Shown: positions 12,191-20,855 of the stretch, piece by piece
Numbering within the stretch: the stretch's first letter is position 1
How the letters are laid out: every line of letters starts with the position of its first letter
Source: Anisodus tanguticus
Taxonomy: Eukaryota > Streptophyta > Magnoliopsida > Solanales > Solanaceae
Direction: 5' to 3'
Assembly (NCBI GenBank): GCA_034509755.1
Contig: CM067542.1
Coordinates: forward strand, 24,743,001-24,807,000
DNA: 64,000 bases
Program-made: the position numbers and the translations under genes
Notes under the pieces: model-generated
The model's input: the letters and a program-made list of their open reading frames with translations, nothing else
What the model was told of the DNA's origin: nothing
Database searches by the model: none

Positions 12191-12539
12191 CCACAATCAT
12201 TGAATTTTTATGGACTAGGATGTTTCATCATGGGAAACTTCATGTGTTATACCAATGTAGTGATCACCACATTTATGCAACTCTCACCTTCAATGATCAA
12301 GGAGCACACTTATCCATTATCTTGCACCTAGTATGAAATAGATTCTCCCTTTGGTCAAACACCTCTCTAGATATGGCATCTGTAATCCTACTTAGCACAC
12401 AAGCCAAGCTTATCCTCTCCTCCAATTATCGCTCATGATCATCTTTTAAGTGGTCCTCCTCATGTTCATCCCTTGGCTCACCATCACCACCTTCAATACT
12501 ACACTCCCCATCTTCATCGGTATGGTAGCCATTATGTAT

Positions 12540-13385
12540 GGCCACAATCGATCTCCTATTAGTACATTCACTTGAAATATGTGATGTACCTTGACATTTG
12601 AAACTTTAAATGGTAGAAGGATGAGGAAAGTTAATTTTAGCATTGTTACCTCCCTTTGTATTGTCGTCGATTTTGGCTTAGGACTTTGGGGTAGTGATCT
12701 TGGGCTCCTCCCACGTGGATTAAGAGTGCCACTTATCTTGGATCATGCTCCATAATGGGGACGACAAATTCTTAGCCTTGTAATACTTCTACCTCTCCAA
12801 ATCCGCCTCAATCTTAGAAGCATCATGAAAAACTTCCTCTAGAGTTCTATACGTTGTAACTCATAGTTTTGGAGATCTCATGATTCATGTTGGCCACAAA
12901 ACATATCACTATGTAGTTCAACTATTCTTCGATCTTGGATTTCATCATTAAGTTCTCAAACTCATCTAAGTTCTCCTCAATACTCTTGTTACTTTGCCTT
13001 AGCATGTAAACCTTCTTAAGGATGCCTTGATAATAATCATGTGTCACATACCTTGCTTCTGTGAGCCCAATTAACTCTTGCCACATAGGAATATCATAAA
13101 TATCACATTGAGCTCAATCCCGCTTTATGGACTCCCACCAAGTTAATGCATACCCCTCAAATTGAGTGAGGGCATACTTTGCTTTCAAAGCATCCAATAT
13201 GTTGTTGGTAAGGAAGATCCTCTCACTTTGAAACTTCTATTCTAAGAACTCTTCCGGATCAGTACTACCCTTAAACTTGGGAAGGTTCACTTTGATAGTA
13301 TTCAAGTTGTGATCTAGATCACTCATATCTTCATAACCTTGCCACTTACCCTAGTTTTCATGAGTGTGGTATCTCCCAAAACCTC
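12540..13385 (-). pseudogene. Gypsy gag polyprotein, decayed
   Basis: Translation of the minus strand from about 13330 gives peptides typical of plant gypsy capsid: NLPKFKGSTDPEEFLE, ALTQFEGYALTWWESIKRD, WQELI..T.ARYVTHDYYQG and KKVYMLRQ. Near 12605-12570 a CCHC zinc knuckle is present as SFKCQGTSHISSEC, in which the first Cys is replaced by Ser and an upstream stop is present. Gag would form the virus-like particle in the cytoplasm. The N-terminus is lost at the LTR junction at 13405. At least four in-frame stops are seen. Confidence 0.75.
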
Positions 13386-13912
13386 ATTGTCTCCCACTAC
13401 CATGGTGTCATAACCCAACCTGGGGAGGTGTGTCCTGCATCCGGTGCCGCACTTGCCCAAGTGTACCACTCTAAGAATATGACCTCTGAATGTATATAAA
13501 CTTCGGCTAACAAGGCCTCAAGAAAACTTTATCTAAATAACAATACAATCAACACAAGAAAAGGGTCGGCAAGGCCACACTCTGTAAGCAAGAAATGCAA
13601 TCTGAACATCTAATACTGGAAGGGGTAGCCAACTAAAAGTATAAATAAGGCCGACAAGGCTACAGTACCAGTTATCAAACCAACAACAAGGTCGGTAAGG
13701 CCATACATAACAACTAGATAAGCCAACCAAGTCGACAAGCCTCTACGAGTAACAAAGTTATTATATGGTCGGGATAGGGCCCCAACCTACCCATTATCTG
13801 CATATATATATAGGACATAACTAAAAACATCAGACTAAGAAACTCTGAAATAAGTGAATCTTACCAACCAACATCTGAGACTCAACAAGATCCTACTGGG
13901 GATGTAGGAGGG

Positions 13913-14149
13913 GTGAAGGAGCAAATAATGAGTTTGAAGTCTAGGATAGTTAATGTTGAGCATATGAGGCGAGTAGGCACTCCCAAATCCAATATGGGAG
14001 GAGAGTCAAGCAAAGAACTAAATACGTCCCTGACTCTTATGATGGGACAAGTACGTACATTATGCTTTTATCAACCTACCCCCACACCTTCCCCAAACAC
14101 CCAACAACCTACTTCCCCAAATACCAACATTCGAACAAATGTGAGGTGA
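13913..14149 (+). other. Unrecognised open frame within LTR region
   Basis: A 78-codon frame, with a possible coil-forming start (KEQIMSLKSRIVNVEHMRR) and a Pro/Thr/Asn-rich tail (PTPTPSPNTQQPTSPNTN). I do not recognise it. The composition, coiled start then disordered Pro/Thr tail, would fit a scrap of a transposon-encoded gag-like or ORF1-like protein. It sits where the LTR at 13406-14920 should carry its GC stem-loop block, so it came in with an insertion or rearrangement. It may equally be a chance ORF. Confidence 0.25.
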
Positions 14150-14399
14150 ACCAACTCACATATCAATCCACACTTACATCGATCATTCCAAGATGAAACA
14201 CCACCATAAATGGCCCCACATATAGCTCCACAAAATGTCCCACATGCACCACCACAACAACTTTACATGAAGATCTATAGAAATATATGTGTTTACTTCT
14301 TGAGACATGAAAACATGTAAGAATTCATACAATGTGGCCAAAAATGAAGTAGAATGAAAGATTTTAGAAAACTTCATGTTCAGGGTTTTTATAGGCAGA

Positions 14400-14600
14400 G
14401 CCGTTCTACTCTAGTGTTCTGGCCGCATATCGTAAAATGCCAAAGCATTTCACCAAACCCTGGAGCATTTCGCCAAACACTGGAGCATTTCTAAATGCAT
14501 TTCAAAATGGAATACTTGGAAACATTTAGGTCAAAATGCATTTGAAATTGCGTCTCAAACGCGGCCGCATAATTCCATATGCAACGCATTTCAATCCAGC
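14400..14600. repeat. Short imperfect direct repeats (GGAGCATTT type)
   Basis: The words CACCAAACCCTGGAGCATTT and CGCCAAACACTGGAGCATTT follow one another at about 14450-14490, with further GCATTT-containing variants to 14600. This looks like a minor internal duplication in the U3 part of an LTR. Confidence 0.5.
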
Positions 14601-14929
14601 AGACTACTATGTGTCCTTTTAGTAAAACAGTCATAATATTTTGTACAAATGTCTATTTGACCCCCAACAAATATGGATAGAATGATATTTCAAAGGGATA
14701 CAACTTTCATGTTAGAAGTTTGCCAAAATTCCCTATAGTGTTTTCCATATTCATGCTTAAATGGAGGCCTTGTGGAAACTCACTTGAAAACATGATTCGT
14801 AGGGTAACTTCTCTTTTTATTCCTTGATTAGATTTCCAAACCCTTTATACACCTCATCTTGGTTTTATTGTACCCCAATCTTACAAGTCATACCTTATCC
14901 CGAAAGTACGGGGTGTTACATCAAATTTT

Positions 14930-15185
14930 TTTCCAAACCTACTTCCAACTTTCTTGGTCAAGAAATCTTTGTTTACTTTAGCATCTGCAGTTGGCAAACC
15001 CCTACAACTTGATTTGACTACTACTAATAAGACAAGGCCTAACTATGCTAGAGTGAAGGTCTAAGTGTAGTTGTTGGCTGATCTTCTTAATTTGTCATGA
15101 TGGAGATTAAGGATGAAGTAACAAAGGAGATCAAATGTGATAAGGTGAAAATTCAGTATGATTAGAGAAAATTGATAAACCAGAG
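14930..15185 (+). pseudogene. L1-type LINE ORF1 fragment
   Basis: Translation from about 14960 gives KKSLFTLASAVGKPLQLDLT followed by TTNKTRPNYARVKV, a stop, and MEIKDEVTKEI...KVKIQYD. This is the conserved central part of plant L1 ORF1 proteins (the DUF4283 family), in which GKPLxxDxAT....RPSxARVxVEVDL is typical. The usual following CX2CX4HX4C knuckle is not found. The fragment starts ten bases after an LTR terminus and fades by about 15185. It is on the plus strand, opposite to the surrounding LTR elements. Confidence 0.7.
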
Positions 15186-15402
15186 GAGAGTAAGGAAAAG
15201 AAAAAACAGGAGGTCAATAGAAGGTTTCTGCGAAGGAACAATCCTGTGCAGAATACTTACCAGGAGTTCTATCGAGTGGTAAGGTGGTCACATATCCAGG
15301 GAACAGGAATAGCAAGGTGAAGAGAGTTGATAATGTAGACAAGTGCAAGATGAATAAAGGAGCAGATATTGGAGTTAGAACACTAAACAAATTTGATGTT
15401 CT
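15186..15402. other. Gene-free spacer
   Basis: Purine-rich sequence (AGAGTAAGGAAAAG-like) lies between the L1 ORF1 scrap and the next LTR terminus. Two small overlapping frames exist (15214-15447 minus, 15284-15472 plus), but neither shows a family motif, and I treat both as chance. Confidence 0.4.
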
Positions 15403-15514
15403 TATCACGCCCCAAATCAAAGGAGGCGAGATCGGCACCCGGTGCATTACTTGTTCGAGCGTACGAACCTAAAACTCATGAAATCTGAACACATACTAGA
15501 ACACTTTTGGCCAA
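15403..15514 (-). mobile_element. LTR terminal fragment (U5 end)
   Basis: About 110 bases beginning TATCACGCCCCAAA on the plus strand, with the CACCCGGTGC motif found just inside other LTR ends here (for example 869-877). It is cut at 15515 by the start of a second LTR of similar type, so one LTR has inserted into or recombined with another. Confidence 0.55.
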
Positions 15515-17256
15515 TGTCATGCCCCAAACCTAAGGAGGCGTGGATGGCAACTGGTGCCTTCTTAACCCCGAGTGTATCTTCTATAACTCATGAGCTCTGG
15601 AAACCCAACAAATAATATGGGCCGACAAGGCCACACAACATACTGTACATATCGGTGTGTGTCTACAAAATCCTCTAACAGTGACTGACATCATATGGTC
15701 GGGACAGGTCCTCAACCTACCCATGAAGTCTATAAACATGATCTGATAACTTGACAAATAGACTCAGCTACACTCTAGATGAAATGGAGTCTTACTGATC
15801 CTTCGCTGAATATAGACCCTGTCTACTGGGTTGGCTCATCAAACTGGCTGCCTAAACTTGCAGGCATGAAATGCAACACCCTAATAATGGGACATCAGTA
15901 CAAAGAATTGTACCAAGTATGTAAGGTAGATAATAACTAAATAACTGAAACTTAATTGATATACAGAATATAAATTGAGGAGTCAGTGATAATTTAAAAA
16001 ATATAGACATGTCTCTGTCTCATATGATAAATGCAATACTGAAAATAAATGATCTGGCCTCATATGTGATTTGGTGTGTAAGTGCATAGCCTCGAAGGCA
16101 ACATGAATGGCCCAAAGACAGTGCATAGCCCCGAAGGCAAAGAGTATCTTTGTATATCCCCGAGGGCGATGCGCATATCTGTATTTCCCCAAAGACAAAT
16201 GCGATTATAAGTCCCCTACGATAGAAATACAACTATATTCTTTTCTTTTATTTGATAAGGTAAGTTCCAAAGTTGGAAAAGAATCTTTGTCCAATCAACG
16301 CACAGGGTTTCTTAGCTTATGTTGAAGAATAAATTCTTGTTAAATTAAAATACTGGCGACTCAATAAAAGCTAATGGGCGGAGCCAAAGAAGTTCAAAGA
16401 AATAAAAGAGAAAAATATTAAAAGAATTAGCACGAAATAAAATGCGGACTAAAGAACTAGATAACAATTAAGTAAGATCAATTACTCATTGTTAATTAGT
16501 TTGGAGAATCAAACAAGTGAAATGGAATTGAAATGAAATGAAATTTGAAGTCAAAAACCCGAAATGTGTGTCCCGCTACTCGTGTCTAGGTCTGCGACTC
16601 ACACGAGTGTCCTACAATTGTTTCCTGCATCTCTCGAAACGAACAGCTCAACTTCTGAAGCTTTTATCACGTCTTGCGATTGTGGTGAGACTCGCAGGGT
16701 GGTCCTTTTGCTCGTTTTGCGTTTCTCATGACGTTTTGCACAATAAAAAGTTGATGACGTCAATATATTCTTGGAATCCATTTAGCGGACCTTTTTTTAT
16801 TAGTCCTTGTCCTTGTAGTACTTTGGGTCACCTTTTCATATATTTTGCTATTTTTGACCTCAAAAATACGTTTTCCACTTTTGCACTTGAACCTCACTTG
16901 TCTTTAGTGCCATGTGTCTGCACTTGAATCGACCACCTGGTGGCTCCATATTTATCTTTATAATTAGTTAGTACTTAGTAGTAGGAGTATTATCTGCGGA
17001 TAATATCTTTGTCGTTATCTTTAAGATTAAATCTCATTCATTATTTTTCCGTTAAAAAAAGTAAGTGTATGAGAATGTCCCTGTACCGGTATTTGATTCC
17101 AAATTGTTCTCGTTAATTATATCACTTTTTTTATTAATAACAAACTCGTTAATGTAACGCTTTATATATATATATATAGTTAGGTAGTTATCTTTTAATT
17201 CGAATTTAAAAACTTTATATTTCAAAAATTTGAAACCTTCACTTTATATATTATTA

Positions 17257-17291
<35 letters not shown>

Positions 17292-17340
17292 GTAGTAGTA
17301 TTAGTATTATTATTATTAGTATTAGTATTAGTTTTAAAGG
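15515..17340 (-). mobile_element. Gypsy-type LTR, U3 end unclear
   Basis: The plus strand begins TGTCATGCCCCAAACC. It contains a GGCCGACAAGGCC motif (15619), the GGTCGGGACAGG block (15697), the GC stem-loop block (15860-15930, weakened to ACACCCTAATAATGGGA) and a hairpin cassette with GCATAGCCCCGAAGGC units (16085-16180). Words such as GCGACTCACACG and GACTCGCAGG (16590-16700) echo the U3 of the LTR at 835-2994. No clean TGTTACA start is found on the high side; a TTA microsatellite is there instead. The 129-codon frame at 16538-16927 lies in this LTR and is not a gene. Confidence 0.5.
17248..17332. repeat. (TTA)n microsatellite
   Basis: An ATT/TTA run with a few AGT interruptions, immediately before a TGTCACACCCC LTR-type terminus at 17341. 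It is preceded by AT-rich DNA including a short (TA)n at about 17163-17180. Confidence 0.85.
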
Positions 17341-17558
17341 TGTCACACCCCAAAGGTACGCGCTATTAGAATCCACTTTCCTTCAGCGAACATCGGCGAA
17401 AAATATTCTCTTTGATTCGTTTAACCCCAAACTCTTACGAAACTTACTTAACACTTGGTTAAACTCGTTGTCATCCGAATATGGGATCTTAGTCTCACCG
17501 GGATTTCATTACTTTACTCACGACGCATACTATTGCAAAACAAGTACGAGGTGTAACA
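17341..17558 (-). mobile_element. Short LTR-end remnant with PPT-side sequence
   Basis: This 218-base block begins TGTCACACCCC and ends GTGTAACA on the plus strand, matching the two outer termini of gypsy LTRs here, but the central blocks are missing. It is followed by TTCACCCTTAGAAAAATTCATCCTCGAATG, split here as a pyrimidine tract plus a CATCCTCGAATG word, the sequence that normally flanks the 3' LTR inside the element. I read it as an internally deleted 3' LTR of a leftward gypsy. Confidence 0.5.
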
Positions 17559-17845
17559 TTCACCCTTAGAAAAATTCATCCTCGAATGTAAAGAGGTATA
17601 GGAGATAAATAACTCTTAAGGGTCTTATGAAAATTTCAACACAATCTCCTCTGTATATTGGACTATATCCAACCTGTCACGCAGTAAGAAAATACAAAAT
17701 ATATGCCACGCAATGCCACAATCAATGCATAACAACTTTTCACTCCACATGGACATCAACTTTAATAAAAATATCACAAAGATGTAACTTACCTCAATTA
17801 TATATATTTTTGTGCAGGCCACGACTTCATAGGTTGGGGCGTGAC
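17559..17845 (-). mobile_element. Gypsy 3' internal scrap
   Basis: It holds PPT-side sequence (CATCCTCGAATG, 17577-17588) and text similar to 20095-20240 (AAAATTTAATAGAGTCTC-like, then ATATCC...TGTCAC.CAG.AAGAAAA). It is the non-coding 3' tail of a gypsy element. It stops at a TTGGGGCGTGACA word (17834-17846), which looks like an LTR terminus in the opposite orientation. No coding sequence is present. Confidence 0.45.
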
Positions 17846-18099
17846 AAAAGGAGAGGTGCTTGCAAAGAAAAAGAGATAAATATTCGATTTTTGAATTTGA
17901 ATAGAGATGAATATACTCCTTGTTGAAAACCGATTTTTTTATCTTTCTACTCAAACTAAAAATTATAGCCTTTCATTAAGAATCTTTATCTTTAATTCAA
18001 ATTCAAAACATTATCTATTCACATTTTCCTATAATTTCCAAGTGACTTGCTATTAACTTTACACTAAGCTTAACTATATTGCAAGCACCTCTCCTTTTT
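17846..18099. mobile_element. MITE-like inverted-repeat element
   Basis: The left arm AAAAGGAGAGGTGCTTGC (17846-17863) is repeated inverted at the right end as GCAAGCACCTCTCCTTTT (18081-18098). The 254-base element has an AT-rich centre without a reading frame of note. Perfect terminal repeats of about 18 bases around a short AT-rich core fit a miniature inverted-repeat transposable element. Target duplications are not evident: the left flank is an LTR-like terminus and the right flank is a TAGATA array. The superfamily is not assigned. Confidence 0.6.
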
Positions 18100-18178
18100 C
18101 TATAGATATAGATATAGACATAGATATAGTTATAGATATAGATATAGATATAGATATAGATATAGATATAGATATACA
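18100..18178. repeat. (TAGATA)n microsatellite
   Basis: About 79 bases of TAGATA units with single-base variants (TAGACA, TAGTTA), starting directly at the right terminal repeat of the MITE-like element. This may be expansion at the insertion boundary. Confidence 0.85.
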
Positions 18179-18409
18179 TTATCAATCTTTAGGAAATATT
18201 TTTATCGTTCGAAAAATATTATTTTCCGGAAAAATAATTTAGTATACTATCATTGCGGGATATTGGGAACTCCATTTTTATCAAATTTTAGAGGCATCAT
18301 CGCATATTTGAACTTCATTCTTCCCCACATGGTAGAGGCTTAAAGCATTTTTTTCAAACATCTATTTCAGGAGTATGTCGTCCGTCACTGTGCTTTAGTC
18401 ATAGTTAGT
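18179..18409. other. Gene-free spacer
   Basis: AT-rich, unassigned sequence between the TAGATA array and the LTR at 18410. No coding frame, repeat or element end was recognised. Confidence 0.5.
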
Positions 18410-20080
18410 TGTCGTGCCCCAAAACCAGGGAGGTGAGACTGGCACCTGGTGCTTACTCGACTGAGCGTACCCATCTGTAATACTTTACTACTCAACATAT
18501 ATAGAAATATTCAGATCTAGAAGGACAGGTCATATCTCAACTTGGAATATCATAAGCTAGCAAGACTATACTCGATGGATCTAAGGATAATCAAACAAGA
18601 TGTATATACATATCTGGGCCGACAAGGCCACCGTGGATTCCTGCAACTATACAATACAAAAGCATCCATCTAAGGGCCGACAAGGCCACCATATGAATTG
18701 TGAAATAAAGACCTACAAGGCCATATTACACCTACTATACATACACATGACACATCTACAAGCCTCTACATAAGATCAATTGTATTGTGGTCGGGACAGA
18801 ACTTCGGCCTACCCATCATAGCTATATACATAGCAACCTCAAAACTCTAAACCTGGTAACTCTGGATTAAGTGGAGCTTACAATGAAGCTGACGATCGGC
18901 AACGTCTAATAGGGAGATATATCTATCCGTTTATTAGGACCTGCAGGCATGAAATGCAGCGCCTCAAGCAAAGGGGCATCAGTACGAATAATGCACCGAG
19001 CATGTAACACAACTGAAATAACTAGAAAAGGGGGAATCTAAGAATGTACCTATCGGTTCCAAACTCGTATCGTATAATCATAATAATATAATAGTAATAA
19101 CAATAATGTATCAGGCCTTACCGAGCCTTTGTACATGCACACAATGTACCAGGTTATAACAAGGCTCTATGGAATAAAATATAATGCACCAGGCCTTAGT
19201 GAGGCTCTATGGAAGTACCACAAGTCGTACCAGACCACAGCAGGGCTCTATGGGATAAACAAAATGTACCACGCCATATATAAGCTATATGGAAATGCAA
19301 TATAGTATCATATCCACAGAGTGTAGCCCGAGGTGTGAAATCAAATGACATCAACCATGGACTATGTCTGAATAATATATATACGCCCTCCTAGTGAGGA
19401 ATAAGCTCTAAGATAAGAAAGTACCCCGACAAGGGGAAAACAATAGCATATGAATGATATAACAATACGAGACACAAGCTCAATATAAATGCTTATTTTG
19501 TACAACTTATTCGGATACCATTTTAGGTACGGATCCTTTCATCGATTCACTCGGCGACACGATGAAGTTAGTCCACACCGCACCTTAATCTTGTATTTCG
19601 AGAAAAATCCTTTCCCGAAACTTACTTCACTTCGAAGAAATATCCAATCACTAGAAAAAATAAGAAGAGAAACTACACCATCTCTACGAACCTCCCGTAA
19701 TTTTACCGGACAACTAAGTAACTTTCAATCCGTTTGTCCGGGAACAAAAATGACTAGGTAAAATGAGAAGGGCATAAGTATAAGCTTGCAGTATGTTTTC
19801 CTTAAGATCATAAGTAAGATATAAAAAATGGATGGAGTACGTTGCATATATTTTATTTTTGGGAAAGGACTCAAATGAAAAATTCCATCCAAAATTAGAA
19901 GTTATCTCATAAATTTATGCCTAATTGTTTGTGTGGTCCATACACTTGTAACCCTCAGGGCTCGGGACTACTTACATACGTCGGGTAGTTCAAATTGTAG
20001 CCTAGTAGTATGTGTTATTACACTAACTCTAAGGTACGGGGTGTTATAGAAACTTAACGTATAAAAAATGTGATGTAACA
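18410..20080 (-). mobile_element. 3' LTR of the split gypsy element
   Basis: About 1.67 kb. It has two GGGCCGACAAGGCCACC motifs (18617, 18674), a GGTCGGGACAG block (18789), the GC stem-loop block (18938-19010) and a cassette of about four imperfect units of roughly 50 bases (ACCAGGCCTTA...GAGGCTCTATGGA, 19105-19290). A C-rich polypurine-tract complement (TCCTCCCCCCCCTCCC) follows at 20081. It is shorter than its partner LTR. A GTACGGGGTGTTATA word at 20035-20050 suggests a small rearrangement near the U3 start. Confidence 0.65.
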
Positions 20081-20600
20081 TCCTCCCCCCCCTCCCAGAA
20101 GCATTCGTCCTTGAATGTGGAGGTGTGTAGGAGGAAAACTAATTCTTCAAGGATTTTACAAAAAATTTAATAGAGTCTCTTCTGTATATGAGACAATATC
20201 CACTATGTCACATAGCAAGAAAACACAATATATATATATAGGCCACACGGGGCCATAAACAATCAACAATAACTCTTGGTTCCCACGGGCATCAATGTCA
20301 ATGAAAACATCCTAAGCTGGAACTTTCTCAACTCGAATATCATCTAATATTATAACGGGGTTTAGCATGACATGTTATAACTTGACCAAAAGCATATAGC
20401 TGAACTGTAGTCAGAGAAATGGAAGATACCTCGTCTTCATCTCTTCCTCAGCTTCCCATGTCATCTCCTCGATGTTTTTATCCCTCCACAACACTTTAAC
20501 ATAAGTTATATCTTTGCTACTTAGTTGATGGATTTGTCAATCTAAAATATCCACTGGAACTTCCTCGTAGGACAATTCTTTTATAATTTGAACGTCAATA
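20081..20600 (-). pseudogene. Gypsy integrase C-terminal tail and 3' non-coding end
   Basis: Translation of the minus strand around 20510-20420 reads KVLWRDKNIEEMTWEAEEEM followed by KTRY, which is the chromodomain-like tail of plant gypsy integrase, well preserved. Downstream toward 20081 lie the stop, the non-coding 3' tail with CATTCGTCCTTGAATG, and the polypurine tract. Text at about 20540-20600 parallels 6500-6550 of the other gypsy copy, and then breaks off into the nested element. Confidence 0.65.
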
Positions 20601-20855
20601 GATATATGATACTCGTATTACAGACTTCTAATAGATATATGATATATGATACTCGTATTACAGACTTCTAATAGATATATGATATATGATACTCGTATTA
20701 CAGACTTCTAATAGATATATGATATATGATACTCATATTACAGACTTCTAATAGATATATGATATATGATACTTGTATTACAGACTTCTAATAGATATAT
20801 GATCTAACACTAGTCCATACAAGACTTCTAATAGATATATGATACTCGTATTACA
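20599..20855. repeat. 40-bp tandem repeat array
   Basis: Units of ACTCGTATTACAGACTTCTA plus ATAGATATATGATATATGAT recur with an exact 40-base period: ACTCGTATTA or variants occur at 20611, 20651, 20691, 20731 and 20771. A last partial, interrupted unit is at 20821-20855. Copies differ by single bases. The array lies at the junction between the outer gypsy and the nested LTR element. The copy of the same sequence at 25950 has only one unit (GACTTCTAATAGATATATGA), so the array expanded at the junction. Confidence 0.9.

Larger units (their letters stand above)
10996..13405 (-). mobile_element. Older gypsy element (outer copy): gag, linker and integrase remnant
   Basis: In minus-strand order it holds a gag region with a zinc-knuckle remnant (13380 to 12540), a protease-RT linker (12186 to 11935) and an integrase core start (about 11660 to 11520). 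Reverse transcriptase and RNase H, normally between linker and integrase, are missing, so an internal deletion lies near 11890-11935. It is interrupted on its 3' side by the insertion at 3740-10990 and cut on its 5' side at 13405 by another LTR. The gag and linker differ clearly from the copy at 28-31 kb, so this is another gypsy lineage. Confidence 0.65.
13406..14920 (-). mobile_element. Solo or truncated gypsy-type LTR
   Basis: On the minus strand it starts TGTAACACCCCGTAC and ends GGGTTATGACA. It carries three hairpin-like motifs (13562, 13650, 13690) and the GGTCGGGATAGGGCC block at 13768, the same order as other LTRs here. The GC stem-loop block is missing: after about 13905 the sequence changes to an unrelated stretch. 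Flanking five-base words (CATGG and TCAAA) do not match, so it is not a simple solo LTR. It interrupts the gag gene on its low side. Confidence 0.6.

Noticed and set aside
15983..16325. Overlapping frames of 70-72 codons on both strands
   Set aside because: They result from the hairpin cassette repeats (GCATAGCC..GAAGGC) in an LTR and show no protein family.
16538..16927. 129-codon plus-strand frame
   Set aside because: It lies in the U3 part of an LTR, has no family motif, and its text matches U3 words such as GACTCGCAGG found in another LTR.
20599..20855. Regular 40-bp repeats as a CRISPR-like array
   Set aside because: The units are head-to-tail without unique spacers, lie at a transposon junction in plant DNA, and no cas-type gene is near.
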